A stretch of 64,000 bases of DNA, from positions 11,042,494-11,106,493 of the forward strand of contig OW121853.1 of the NCBI GenBank assembly GCA_933228895.1, in the 5' to 3' direction. Below, in pieces: positions 25,092 to 35,599 of the stretch. The position numbers were made by a program, and so were the translations under genes. The notes beneath the pieces were generated by a model, which was not told the DNA's origin, did no database searches, and saw only the letters and a list, made by a program, of their open reading frames with translations. The DNA is from Platycnemis pennipes (taxonomy: Eukaryota > Arthropoda > Insecta > Odonata > Platycnemididae). Within the stretch, counting starts at the first letter, position 1, and the number at the start of each line of letters is the position of its first letter.

Positions 25092-25111
25092 GTGACCCAC
25101 CGGTGGGTCAC
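25092..25111. repeat. Palindrome copy 3
   Basis: Perfect 20-bp copy, 36 bases after copy 2. Confidence 0.9.
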
Positions 25112-25913
25112 GAACAAATTTACATATTAGCGTAATATATCCAAAATACGTTTATTTTTTGCTTTCTTTTTGTTTTTTTTTCATGTTTATGCGATGTTTA
25201 TACATAAGGATGAACAATACTCGATATAGTAAAACATATCAACTTATTAAAAATAATGAAAATGTTTAGGACAATTTTTTCTCCTCAACCTCTTGGCTGT
25301 CCGTCAGTTGCTCGAAACTAAACAGCCCGAACTGCACTCGCCACGCTGTGTGAGAGATTGAGACTCTCTCTTCCCTTCCTCCCCCCCCCCCCTTCTACGA
25401 ATGGGCAATTGGGAAAGGGTCGCGTAGCGTTCTTGAGCCAATCCCTCAGTGGTGGATGAGTGACCGTGCCCTTGCCGGGTGAACGTCTTCCGAAATGCAG
25501 AGACACTACTTTTTTCTGAGTGAGACAACCAACTATGTACTCTTTTCAAAGGTTCCCCCTTCCCTTTTCTCAGAGTGTGAGCAAGACTGGGGAATCGGTA
25601 CGCACGGACGGGCGTCTACGTCTCACAGACGGGCGCGAACAAGGGCAGGCGCAATAAACAGAGACGGGTGGGAGTCTCCTGGGTTTTCCGAACGTCAGCA
25701 ATTCTTTACCACATGCATTGTATTCTTGGCCCTCTCTTCCCCCATCCCAACCCAGGGTCTAGCTGATAGCGTGCCCCACGTGGCCGGGGGAGGGGTGGGC
25801 TGGGGGCGAAGCTGGGAGTAGCCTCCCCCAGCCTTCCTCTAATCTCAGGAAACAGCTGAATATTGCTGCTTCAACCACCATCCCTCGGCAGTGGCCAGAA
25901 GCTCGGAAGGACT

Positions 25914-25933
25914 GTGACCCACCGGTGGGTCAC
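25914..25933. repeat. Palindrome copy 4
   Basis: Perfect 20-bp copy just inside the right inverted repeat, mirroring copy 1. Confidence 0.9.
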
Positions 25934-25999
25934 GCCGCGCTGTGAGGAGTAGGGCTTTAAACAGCTCCGCAGTGAACGTGTTAATCCAAGTCGATTTTT

Positions 26000-26605
26000 C
26001 ATCTACATCTACACGATACCCTGCAAGCCACCGCGAGGATGTGTGGCAGAGGGTGAAGATCACCAAGCATGCACTACTAACATGCAAACTAGCAAATATA
26101 GGGTCTCATGCAACTAGATTGTTAGTATCTATAGTATTTAAGGGGTTAACGCATGCATCATGCACTACAGAATACTCTAAAAGTTTCCCCTACCTATCCC
26201 TTTGCTATGCTGCCTATTCTGTTCTCTTGTAGTACGGGGGAAAACGGATAGCTTTACTGAAGATGTTAGGCATATATTAAAAAAACCAGCGTATTATGCT
26301 AGATTAGACCGGATAAATAAGATTAGAGAGATAGATTGTGGTATTGATAGATTCAAAATGACATTTTTCCCCCGTACTACAAGAGAACATAATTGGTAGC
26401 ATAGCAAAGGGGTAGGTAGGGGAAATATTGTAGAGTAGTCTGTAGTGCATTATGCATGTATTAATTCCTCAAATACTATAGATACTAACATTCTAGTGCA
26501 TGAGACCCTATAGTTGCTTGTTTGCATGTCAATAGTGAATGCTTGGTGATCTTCACCTCCTGCCACACACCCTCAAGGTGGCTTCCAGGGAATCGTGGAG
26601 ATGTA
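26000..26605. mobile_element. Inverted pair of LINE 3' ends (LINE-1fam relative)
   Basis: Left arm 26000-26238 is a LINE 3' end in minus orientation, with CATCTACATCTACACGATAC at its edge. Right arm 26368-26605 is the same 3' end in plus orientation. The arms match closely (for example CCCCCGTACTACAAGAGAAC and GTAGCATAGCAAAGGG). Between them 26239-26367 holds a coding tail in plus orientation (Y-Y-A-R-L-D-R-I-N-K-I-R-E-I-D-C), diverged from the 27111 copy. Either two head-to-head insertions or an inversion during reverse transcription. Confidence 0.75.
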
Positions 26606-26689
26606 AAATACAGTGTTTAAAAATTTATAAAAGCTAAGCAAGCATGTATAAACATGCTATTAGTTGAGTTCACTGTGATACGACGGTCC

Positions 26690-27108
26690 TGCATTACCAA
26701 GGTCTTCAGTTAGTCAATGACAACACCACTGTGGTTGATTGAGGGTCTTCCGGGACGTGGTTTGATGTCCTCTGATATGCGGCCATCTTTGAAGCGATGG
26801 TGCCAATCCTTTATCCGGTTGATGCTCATGGCGTCACCCCCGAAAGCCTACTGTAGTTTTTTTAATAGTTTCTTTTATTCTTTGGATACCGCCAAGCTTA
26901 CGTCGAAATTTGATGCAACGCTGCTGCTCGAGTCTATCCGTCATTAAACAGCAATTGCCAATCCGACGTTCGCTCAGCACTCCTACGCAATCATAAACCA
27001 ACAGCCAGCGACTCACGCTTTCTGCGGGCGGGAAAAAAAATCACTTATGAAGAAAGCTTTCCGCACTTGGCTAGAAAATTAAGGTGTAATACTTTTTGGG
27101 CACACCTA
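26690..27108 (-). mobile_element. mariner element 5' remnant
   Basis: On the minus strand the end is AGGTGTGCCCAAAAAGTAT beside a TA at 27107-27108, a mariner-type terminus. About 160 bases inside, an ATG at 26944 begins a transposase N-terminus (E-Q-Q-R-C-I-K-F-R-R-K-L-G). After a frameshift near 26845 it continues as D-A-M-S-I-N-R-I-K-D-W-H-H-R-F-K-D-G-R and R-P-G-R-P-S, the mariner helix-turn-helix region. The catalytic domain and other end are missing. Confidence 0.8.
26720..26944 (-). pseudogene. mariner transposase N-terminal DNA-binding fragment
   Basis: Two frames are needed to read the paired helix-turn-helix region (see 26690-27108). It ends in a stop near 26718 after S-G-V-V-I-D. 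No D,D(34)D catalytic residues are present, so it cannot be active. Confidence 0.75.
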
Positions 27109-27110
27109 GT

Positions 27111-27885
27111 CATCTACATCTACATAGTACCCTGCAAGCCACCATAAAGGTGTGTGGCAGGGGGTGAACTCTCACCAAACATGCACTACATATCATGCAT
27201 AAAAAAGGTTTAGTACTTGTATAGGTACTGTTCAAAACTACGCTATTTAAAAAAAGATAAAAATAGCAAAACATACATGCAAAAACATGCCGTTAGTTGG
27301 GTTAGCTATAAGCCCTTATACCCACATGCAGCTACCAATGTTATCCATTGCTACTCTCGTATTGGATATATTTACCGTTGTTCATATCCCTCTTAGTACG
27401 AGGAAAAAAGGACATTTTGAATCTGTCAGTTCGGCAATCTATTTCTCTAATTTTGTGATTATGGTCCAGTCTACCATAGTAAGTTGGGGTCCGCAAAATA
27501 TTTTTAACATCATCACTGAAAATATGGTCTTGGAATTTGTTTAAGAGATTAAGTCTTAATTTCAACCTGCGATCTGACAATGATTCCCAATTTAATTCAT
27601 TTAACAGACTGGTTACGCTAGTAAGGTTATCATATCGTCCCTTTACAAATCTTGCCGATCTTCGCTGCACACGTTCAAGTTCGTTATTTAGAGCGATTTC
27701 GTATGGATCCCATACACTGGCATCATATTCCAAAGAGGTCTTAAAAGGGAAAAGTAGCTGATTTCTCGTACATGATCGTCACATTTACCCAGTACTCTTT
27801 TGACGAATCCCAGTTTACGATTCGCTTGACCCGTTATTTCACGTATGTGCTTACCCCAGGAAAGATCATGAGTCAAATATGTCTA
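27111..27885 (-). mobile_element. LINE-1fam copy, 5'-truncated, best preserved
   Basis: The reverse-transcriptase C-terminal region reads on the minus strand as L-T-H-D-L-S-W-G-K-H-I-R-E-I, a frameshift near 27735, then A-S-V-W-D-P-Y-E, L-E-R-V-Q-R-R-S-A-R-F-V-K-G-R-Y, L-N-W-E-S-L-S-D-R-R-L and K-I-R-E-I-D-C. This organisation is that of Jockey/CR1-type non-LTR elements. The 3' end carries CATCTACATCTACATAGTAC at 27112 as its tail. It abuts the bacterial-type transposase remnant at 27893. Confidence 0.88.
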
Positions 27886-27892
27886 TACTAGT

Positions 27893-28895
27893 ATGTCTAT
27901 TACTACGATACGAGGCATTGTATATAGAATATTACATCAAAAGATTCATGCTAGACCTACTGTTTCTGGAGAAATTCAAAATCTGAAAGAAAGAGATAAT
28001 CATGCTGCTATGAATATTGCAGAAAAAGAGTATAAAGTGGTTAGAGACTTGAAATAAAAGAAACGGTATAGACTTGCCTGAAACTGAAGTTGCTACTGTT
28101 TGTGACAGAGAAGCAGATATTTATGATTTTTTTCAACTTGCACATAATCTTAATTCAGCAGTTCTAGTAAGAGCCTGCAGAAATCGAACCTTAAATAAAG
28201 ATCCTAATTATTCTCAAGATACACAAAACATATGGAAATTGGTTCAAAGTTTTTCTTGCACCGGAACAATAGAAGTTGAAATCCCTGTTAGAGATAATAA
28301 GCCAAAAAGAACAGCATATTTAGAGGTTAGGTTTGGAAAGTTTATGATGAATCCGTCTCAAAAGAACATCAGGTATAAATCTGAGGAGTTATCTAATCTA
28401 CCACTTTATGCAGTTTATGTTGTTGAAGAAAACTCTCCTTAGAAGAAAAAGTCCGTTAGAGTGGATGCTTTTAACGAATATTCCAGTAAATACTTTTGAT
28501 GAAGCTGTTGAAAAAGTTATTTGGTATTGACTTAAATGGAAGATAGAAATACTTCATAAAATTTTAAAATCTGGTCCTAAAGTTGAAGAATGTAGACTTG
28601 AGACAGCAGAAAGATTAATGCGGTATTTAACGGTTATGAGCGTTATTGCCTGGAGAATTTTCTTTATTACAACAATTGCAAGAACTGATCCAACATTGAC
28701 ATGCATTGCCTTATTAGCTGAAGAAGAATGGAAGGTTTTATACGCTAAAATACAAAGAAAACCATGTCCAAATATAGCACCTACTATAAAAGAAACTTTT
28801 TGTGGATTGCTCAACTTGGAGGTCATTTAGCAAGAAGAAATGATCCAGAACTGTATACTTGTATACAGTTCTGGATCATCCACAAGGGTTTTGAC
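27893..28895 (+). pseudogene. IS4-family (Tn5-like) transposase remnant of bacterial type
   Basis: Three frames together read as a Tn5/IS50-type IS4 transposase. 27893-28057: L-H-Q-K-I-H-A-R-P. 28074-28442: T-V-C-D-R-E-A-D-I-Y-D, holding the second catalytic Asp, then a beta-rich segment. 28443-28830: L-E-W-M-L-L-T-N-I-P-V, the Y-(2)-R-(3)-E-(6)-K region and E-C-R-L-E-T-A-E-R-L. From 28803: W-I-A-Q-L-G-G-H-L. The catalytic Glu remains, but the Arg of the signature is Lys and the codon after the Tyr is TGA (about 28528). At least three frameshifts (near 28060, 28440, 28800) and loss of the N-terminal third with the first Asp make it dead. Such transposases are bacterial; this copy sits directly against a LINE fragment. 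Confidence 0.85.
28840..28879. repeat. Perfect 19-bp-arm hairpin at the end of the IS4 remnant
   Basis: ATGATCCAGAACTGTATAC (28840-28858) is followed by TT and its exact inverse (28861-28879). Transposase similarity fades here. Confidence 0.9.
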
Positions 28896-28899
28896 TCAT

Positions 28900-29271
28900 A
28901 CATTGTTCATCATAAAAGGAAAATAAGAGTAATAGCATCGATAAAAATACCAGGGTGAAGTAGAATGCCCATTCACATTAACTATTATCACACCGATGAC
29001 CTTAAGTAAATCGTAAATCCACTTCATTAGGTTATGTGGCAAGGAAATTAGAGACTTAATAATTTTTCATTGTTATTATCCGTTGGTAATTCATTTAAGC
29101 CAATTTAGTGAAGCAATGTAACCATATTTAAATAATAATCAATTTTTTTCATCTCTTAGGCCGTGAGAAAATGGATTCCGCAATTTCAAAGGCGATTGAG
29201 AAACAAGGAAACGTTGGTTGGTTGGTTATTCAGGGGAAGCGACCGACAGCTGAGGTCATTTGCGCCATTTT
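28900..29271. other. AT-rich stretch
   Basis: Nothing identified. Confidence 0.35.
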
Positions 29272-29415
29272 GGATAGGTGGATAACTGGGTAATGGTAGG
29301 AGTTTTCAAGAAACGGAGGAAGGATGGAGAGAAACCCGGCGTCGGCATTAGCCTACTCTTAACGACAGGCGCCAAGGGCTTAACGTCCCATCCGACGGAC
29401 GGAGTACTGAACCTG
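29272..29415 (-). repeat. LINE/SINE 3' tail fragment
   Basis: On the minus strand: AGTACTCCGTCCGTCGGATG, GGGACGTTAAGCCCTTGGCG, GTTAAGAGTAGGCTAATGCC. The best preserved copy of the tail family at 845 and 15005. Confidence 0.6.
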
Positions 29416-29499
29416 AAATTCCCTCCACTAGGAACTCTAGGCCCTCCACTAGACACTAGGCAATAGGCAAAAGTAGGGAACGGTTTGCCACCAACCAAA

Positions 29500-31700
29500 C
29501 ATTGCACATTTGTTTAGAACATAACAACATTATGACACCTATTCAACGTGTCTAATCGTGCTGAGCTTCTTTTTCCGGGGTAATAAATTTCCGAAAGCTG
29601 GTCGATAAGAATGAAAATCACATTTCCAGTCAGATTTCTGACGCTTTGTCCACAATATGAAATATTGATTCATTTGAGTCATCATTTGTGACTGATTTTA
29701 ACGAAGGAAATTCATTAAATTGCTTTAAAAATGTTTTGCATAAAAATAATACGTTTGCAAAATGGACGGTTTACAGTGAGACCGCTTAAAAACAGCATCG
29801 AGTCGGTTTCATCCAATCACAATGATTAGTTGTTTTCCTTTATTTTCGTATCAAATTGCGTCCAACTTTCGAATTAAATGTTATTTTACGGCGGTTAACA
29901 ATATGGCAATTCATTACAGAGATCCTTGGCAAAAGGAAATTGCGTAGCACCAGATGTGGCGTGACAACATTTTAGACGGCATTCATAATAAATAAAGTTG
30001 AATTAATATCAGTTCGCTGAATTGTAAAATATTTTCTCCATTTATTATTTTATGCCTGTAATAATCACGTGCAGGGGGCACATAAATAAAACCGCAAACT
30101 GGAAGTAATGCATATTTGAAAGCAAATGGATACTACTGTATTTTTCTTCGAATCCGCTTGCGATGTTGAAATAATATTTGTTTCTGGGAGTTCCCCACTG
30201 TTTTCACTGATAATGAAGGGTAAATAATTCGCTATTTACCTAAGTTTTTACCAATCGAAGAGCTAATCACAGTATAATTTGAATTGGAATTTAACATCTC
30301 TAGACTGGGCTGGCTTGTGACATGTACATTATTAATTCGTACATAACTAGCAGAACTAGCTATATCTGCCATTATGCATATCAGCGGAAGGCTCCGTTTA
30401 GGTTTTCACGGCTATTTCGCAATCCTTGAATTTATATTCAAATAGTTTATAATTCAATTTTTATAAACAGCTGGCAGTGTTGAATGACCATATTAGATTA
30501 AATTTTACAGTGGACACTAATAATGAATCTATATTTTTGGATCATTTACTTATTCTCTCGTTCACATTTTGGAATAATTGCTATCAGTCAATACGATCAA
30601 CTGAAAGAAAAAGATTATTAATGACGTGTATCTAACAATAATAATTATTCCGTTGAATAACGAAAACATACATTTACACCAGTAGTACCTACTTCTATTT
30701 GAGTGCATTGACATTGGTGCATTCGGGGCTCTATGATATTTTTAATAACTTGCTTCATCTCAGATTTGTATCATAAATAATATAAATTATTTTCATTGAA
30801 TTACTGTTCACTATAAATGGTTTCATGTTTCAATTTCATGCACAACCACTCGTACGATTCTAAAATGCAAAGAGAAAAACTACGTTTATGGAAAAATCAT
30901 GGCTCATTGCTACAATTTTAAGAATTCTTTTAAAATGTCATACTCATTTAGTTTAAGATAAGTTCTTACCGGAAATCCTTCTTGTAAAAGCAATCAGGGG
31001 GAAATAATTTAGGAAATAAATACTCAAAAGCACGCATGAATGGGATCAATGAAGGTTACAGTCAACAAACACGGTAAATCTAAAACGAATAATTTCATTT
31101 TGTCTTCTTTTAGTGTTTTCACGCAATTTCATTCGTAATTTCATCCTAAATCCATGGTTTACATTCTCTCATTTTGAAGGAGGCAATCTAGGGTGAATTC
31201 ATACACTAATTGAAGCACCAGAGCAAGACAAGCGAAAAACATTATATGGTCACAGGGTTCAATCGCCACTTCTTTCCTACAGTGGGATTAATTTCTTCGG
31301 ATCCCTAGGGTTCAAAGGGTGTAAGGGCAGTGAGTAGGTCTATCTCGCATTAAGGTTTCTTCTCGTTTCCCCTCGCGACGTCGAGCCCGAAATACGGAAG
31401 CCGGCAGCAGATGATGAGTAAGGAGGCCGTTAAAGGGGAATGACGCGAAGCTCCGTCATTCTGCTCATTGCGTGATCCGAATCCGACCTTTAAAGCTTTC
31501 GTCTCGAGCCATTAACGTGCGCAGAATACTAAAATCACGGTCAACTAAAATGGCCGACAGGAAATGCCCCAGTTACCAAATGGCTAAGTCGTTAAGGATT
31601 ATTTTTTCAACGACCTTTAGCATATTCCTAGTCTTCGTGACGATTTAAGGAGACTTTAAACAATTCAAAGATAAATTGGATCTGAGGTTTCCGCGGCGTT
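29500..31700. other. AT-rich stretch, nothing coding
   Basis: No gene. A short piece at 30395-30440 (TAGGTTTTCACGGC ... CAATCCTTGAATTT) resembles the tail following the tRNA-like unit at 51588-51625, suggesting a SINE tail fossil. 31300-31560 is more GC-rich but unassigned. Confidence 0.35.
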
Positions 31701-31710
31701 TCTCAACACC

Positions 31711-31946
31711 GGTAACGGCTTTCGGGCGTTCCTCCGCGTAGTGTTGTGTCAAGGCGACGACACTTTCTACAGCCATCCTGCTGGCGTCTTCAGGTCAGAA
31801 GTGACTTCTGAACTTCTGACTTCTGAAGTGACTGACGGAAGTGACACAGAAGTGACTTCTGACCTGAAGACGCCAGCAGGATGGCTGGAGAAACTGTCGT
31901 CACCTTGACACAACACTACGCGGAGGAACGCCCGAAAGCCGTTACC
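31711..31946. repeat. Large near-perfect inverted repeat, 100-bp arms
   Basis: Arm 31711-31810 is the inverse of 31847-31946 with four mismatches. The 36-base spacer repeats GAAGTGAC/GTCACTTC-type words. Arm sequence includes CCATCCTGCTGGCGTCTTCA. It could fold into a hairpin of about 100 bp. Origin is not certain: similar CCTGAAGA... blocks occur in some Penelope-like elements, but no coding part is seen here. Confidence 0.92.
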
Positions 31947-32601
31947 AGAATTCAAAGATAAGTCAAAATTGAAAAAAAGCAGTGAACAAAGAGAAGTAAA
32001 ACTGGATATGCTGCTGGCCATCGATTCGACGAGGAAATCGGATGCCTGCCGAAACAAGGGTACAGCCAATTTAAGAGTTATAAGGCTTGGAGATTGGCTA
32101 AAATTAGTTTACCACGTAACTCAATAAGCACAGTGATATCATTTATTTAAATACGCAAATTATCACATGAAAGTCAAATGATACTGATTACAATTGATGC
32201 CCGCTTAGTGAACCATTCCTTGACGTGAATATCGACGAATCAAATTAATTAGGCATGATAAAAGTGAGTTAAGTCATAAACCTTCCCAGGACGACAATGA
32301 TTCAAAGGAGAACGCCGCAACATCTGGTAAACAGACTGAAAGCATTTTCCAAATACCTTGAAATGAAGGACATACTGATTGCAAAACGAATCACTACCAA
32401 TGGTCACTGTATGAGTGGAGAAAGAATCCTCTACGTCCGTTGACATCTACCCTAATTCAGCGTTATATTTTGCCACAGTAAAAGTTATTTCGATTATCTG
32501 GGAAATACATTTAACGTAGCAGAGTTCAAAATCCAGACGGCACGATCTGAATTAATTTAGGATTAGCCAATTCGTCGCACCCGTGCACTGAAAGACTCAA
32601 G
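31947..32601. other. AT-rich stretch
   Basis: Nothing identified. Confidence 0.35.
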
Positions 32602-32739
32602 TTTTTGTTGACTTGTGATGCATAATGTAAACGAAATCTAAAAATGTTGGTTAGTTTAATTTCATTGCCCTTTTTGTTGACTTGTGATGCATAATGTAAA
32701 CGAAATCTAAAAATGTTGGTTAGTTTAATTTCATTGCCC
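32602..32739. repeat. Perfect tandem duplication, 2 x 69 bp
   Basis: 32602-32670 and 32671-32739 are identical. Because 69 is divisible by three, a minus-strand frame repeats a 23-residue block, but no protein is supported. Identity points to a recent duplication. Confidence 0.95.
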
Positions 32740-33379
32740 TGCAAATTCATTTATTATTTTCACACACCACTATGCATGACTTTTTCGTATCTTCCCGGCT
32801 ATGATTTTTAGTGACAAATAGTAACCAGGCTAAATGTTTCAAGTATGTCAGGCCGAAATAATACAAAAAGGGCAGAAAATATTTTATTCTCACCTTCGGA
32901 GAGTAAAAGTAAGATTGGTAAAAAAATTTCAAAATTAGTAAATCCCGTATTGGTTCATATTCCAAATTTCCCTTTACAAAAAAATATGAATTGCATTCTC
33001 GCAATGCTCTCGGTATTTTGGAACACTATAAGTGATTTTGCAGAAAAATATTGGCCATATACATTACTGTTTTAAAGTGGAAATAATTGGATTTTTTTCG
33101 ATTTTACCGCTGAATTTGCACATTGGAGACGTTGCTTCAGTCTCGGAGCCAAAACAACAGTGCCCTGATGCACCAAAGGGACTAGAAGAGCGACGCAGTA
33201 CCCAAGCGAAAGGAATCAAAGCGTTGAATTCTGGGCGGAGCCTTTTCTTTCTTTGGGCCCCGCAGCATCTTCGAAACCTCGCCCAGAGGAAGAAGGGCCC
33301 CTTCACTCAGCTGCCTCCCCTCGCAGTTTCATTTCTTCTCCGCCATATTGAACTTAACTCGAAAGAGAAAGAATAGGGT

Positions 33380-33900
33380 GCGCTGGAGTCAAAAAGGGGA
33401 GTGGACGGCGGCGGCGGGAAGGCTACACATGGGCAGGGTCTGAGAGGGGCGAGGGTTCGGAAGGGTCGTGAGAGGGAGGGGAGTGGGGGTGTCGGAGGGG
33501 AGGGAACGGAGGAAGTGGGGGAGGGATATTCGGCGTTTGACGGATCACTTCCCCTCCCCTCCCTGACGTCCGTCCTCCCCCCCCCTCCCCGCTCCTCCTC
33601 CATATCTCAAGCCCAACTCCACCCTACGGAGCCATCTAAAACAGCCACGCCTCGCCATTACGAATCTTTTTTATTGATTCGCAGAGGAGCCGAGTTGAAA
33701 TAAGGAATGGGGGACGGGAGGATGGAAAATAACGAGGGGAGAAGCGAGGGGTGGGGGATGATGCGAAGAGAGAGGGGAGGACGGGGAAGTTGCAGAGACG
33801 GAAGTTGGGAGTCAAGAAAAGTGGAGTTGAGAGATGAGGGCGACGGAGCTGAGACGTAAGAGGTAAGAAGGGAGAGGAGTTATAAAGCGCGTGGCACAAG
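33380..33900. other. GC-rich purine/pyrimidine block
   Basis: G/A-rich at 33390-33530, C/T-rich at 33550-33600, G/A-rich at 33700-33880. Open frames are compositional. Confidence 0.4.
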
Positions 33901-33979
33901 TGCATACACATCAGCCTTCGTTCGAGACTTTTTCTCCCGAGCAACCATTGGTATATAGCGGGACTAATTTTGTTCAAAA

Positions 33980-34683
33980 TGGCTCAAAAGTTACCTAAAT
34001 AAGAGGTCACAATGTGCTTTCATTTATAATCATTACAGCGATTTTATAAATATTACCTCTGGTGTACCTCAGGGTTCAGTCTTAGGCCCTGTATTGTGTT
34101 TGGTATATATTAATGACCTTTGTTGCCACGACTTTCGTGGTCAGGTTTACTGCCTTTGCGGATGATTTGGCACTATGTTACAGTAATTTTACATGGGAAC
34201 GTCTAAGATATGATATGCAAAATGACTTAAATTACCTAAGACTATGGTTTTTCATAACAAATTATCTATGAATGTACAGAGAACTATATGTTCTATACAT
34301 ATATGAATGTGCAGAAAACTATATAAACATAAAACTGTACGTACAAAAAACTATATCATTCTTCAATATTATTTGCCAACCCTTTGTTATGTCAAGTAAG
34401 ATTTCACGCTTTCCCGGCGAATTGCATTGATGAACTCTTCTCTTCTTGATCCTTTGTTATGCCAATTTATACATATTTTTTGTTACATTTTGTTAATTTT
34501 TATATTTTTTAATATTTTATTACGTCTTGCTTTTGATTGTACAGTATTTCAATTCTAACTTTATTGTTTTTGATGGTAGCTTTTTCAGGTTTTCCCCTTG
34601 TAAGCTACCTAAAGTTTTTTTCATTGATTGCATAATTATATGTATAAGTTTGAGCATTAAAAATTATCTATCTATCTATCTAC
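33980..34683 (+). mobile_element. LINE fragment with reverse-transcriptase core
   Basis: From 33980 the plus strand reads W-L-K-S-Y-L-N-K-R-S-Q-C-A-F, then S-G-V-P-Q-G-S-V-L-G-P-V-L and Y-I-N-D-L, the palm motifs of non-LTR reverse transcriptase. A one-base shift near 34140 is needed to read T-A-F-A-D-D (34149-34166), the catalytic Asp-Asp motif. The frame closes near 34270. The 3' UTR-like AT-rich tail ends in a (TATC)n run at 34666-34683, as LINE copies often do. Dead and internally deleted. Confidence 0.82.
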
Positions 34684-34984
34684 TCTCCTTGTTGTTCACG
34701 AGAAAAAATATAACTCCGCTGCTAAACAAATAAATTGATTTAACCGATTTTATCTTCTGACTGATATTGACAAATTATCAATTTCTACTAGAATATGATA
34801 CTCTGTATCGTAAACGCTCACGGTTTAATACAGTTATTTGAGGAACGGCGAATTAATTCTTTTTCTTGAGAAGCGCCATTAAGGAGTTCACCTTCCTTAA
34901 ACCCTATAACACGAACTCCTGAGTTGAGCTGAGTTCGATATCGACGTCTTTCCATGCAATCCCTATTCCCAATGGAGTCTCGCG

Positions 34985-35030
34985 ATGCACACGCTTCGAA
35001 AGGAATGCTCCGTCCGCCAAATGAGGCGTT
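34985..35030 (+). repeat. LINE/SINE tail fragment cut by MITE-1
   Basis: ATGCTCCGTCCGCCAAATGA matches the tail family at 15060 and stops where MITE-1 copy B begins, indicating the MITE inserted into it. Confidence 0.4.
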
Positions 35031-35567
35031 AATGGGGGCGTTTACTCGGAACCGAAATCGCAATTTTGTACACGAAATTGTTATATGGAAACGAAAAAAG
35101 AATTTTAGTGAAAAAATTAATCTTCTAACCATAACCATTCACTCATAAATCAAAAATTAAAATAAGCATAAGGTGACGCCCACCGAAAATGCTGCTGAGA
35201 TAACATTGACGTCACTTTCCTCCCGTCCTTGACTTCTCGTATGGGAAGGGGAGGGAGTGGAGGGGGATTCTCGGAAGGTCTGCTCGCACAGATACTGTCG
35301 TAACTCCTCCGATTGGCAGAGTCAGCTGTGTCCCTCTCATTGCGATAAGGCGAAGTAGCTTCGTGGGCTCAGTTGTGATTGGACGACGTCGTTATACGTC
35401 AGAGGTTTCACCACACCCACTTTTCCGAAAGGGTTAAAAACATTAGTTTTTCGACGCCTATAACTCGAGAAATAATTGACGGATCAAAAAACGGAAAAAT
35501 ACGGGTCTTTTTATTTTACAAACTCTATCATATTCGGCAATAAAAAAATATGGTAAACGACCCCATT
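35031..35567 (+). mobile_element. MITE-1 copy B
   Basis: Full-length copy with ATGGGGGCGTTTAC at the start and GTAAACGACCCCAT at the end, a 14-bp TIR with one mismatch. Same orientation and order of blocks as copy A. Non-coding. Confidence 0.88.
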
Positions 35568-35599
35568 TGTGGCCCTTTGGTGAATCATGTCAAGGTTGG

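Larger units (their letters stand above)
24849..25984. mobile_element. piggyBac-like non-autonomous TTAA element with internal palindromes
   Basis: Bounded by TTAA at 24849-24852 and 25981-25984. Inside are inverted repeats CACGTTCGCTGCGG (left) and CCGCAGTGAACGTG (right), 13 of 14 matching. TTAA target sites are diagnostic of the piggyBac superfamily. No transposase is readable, so the element is non-autonomous. It carries the palindrome GTGACCCACCGGTGGGTCAC four times; the outermost copies sit close inside each end. Interior sequence is moderately GC-rich with C/T patches. Confidence 0.75.

Noticed and set aside
24868..25933. CRISPR-like array of palindromes
   Set aside because: Spacing is irregular (36 to over 800 bases), there is no spacer series and the host is an animal; the repeats belong to a TTAA element.
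27893..28895. Bacterial contamination
   Set aside because: The remnant is broken by a stop and frameshifts and directly adjoins a LINE copy of a family present elsewhere in the window; contamination would normally give an intact gene in bacterial flanks. Long reads are still needed for proof.
31711..31946. Hammerhead ribozyme
   Set aside because: No CTGATGA ... GAAA core is seen in either arm.
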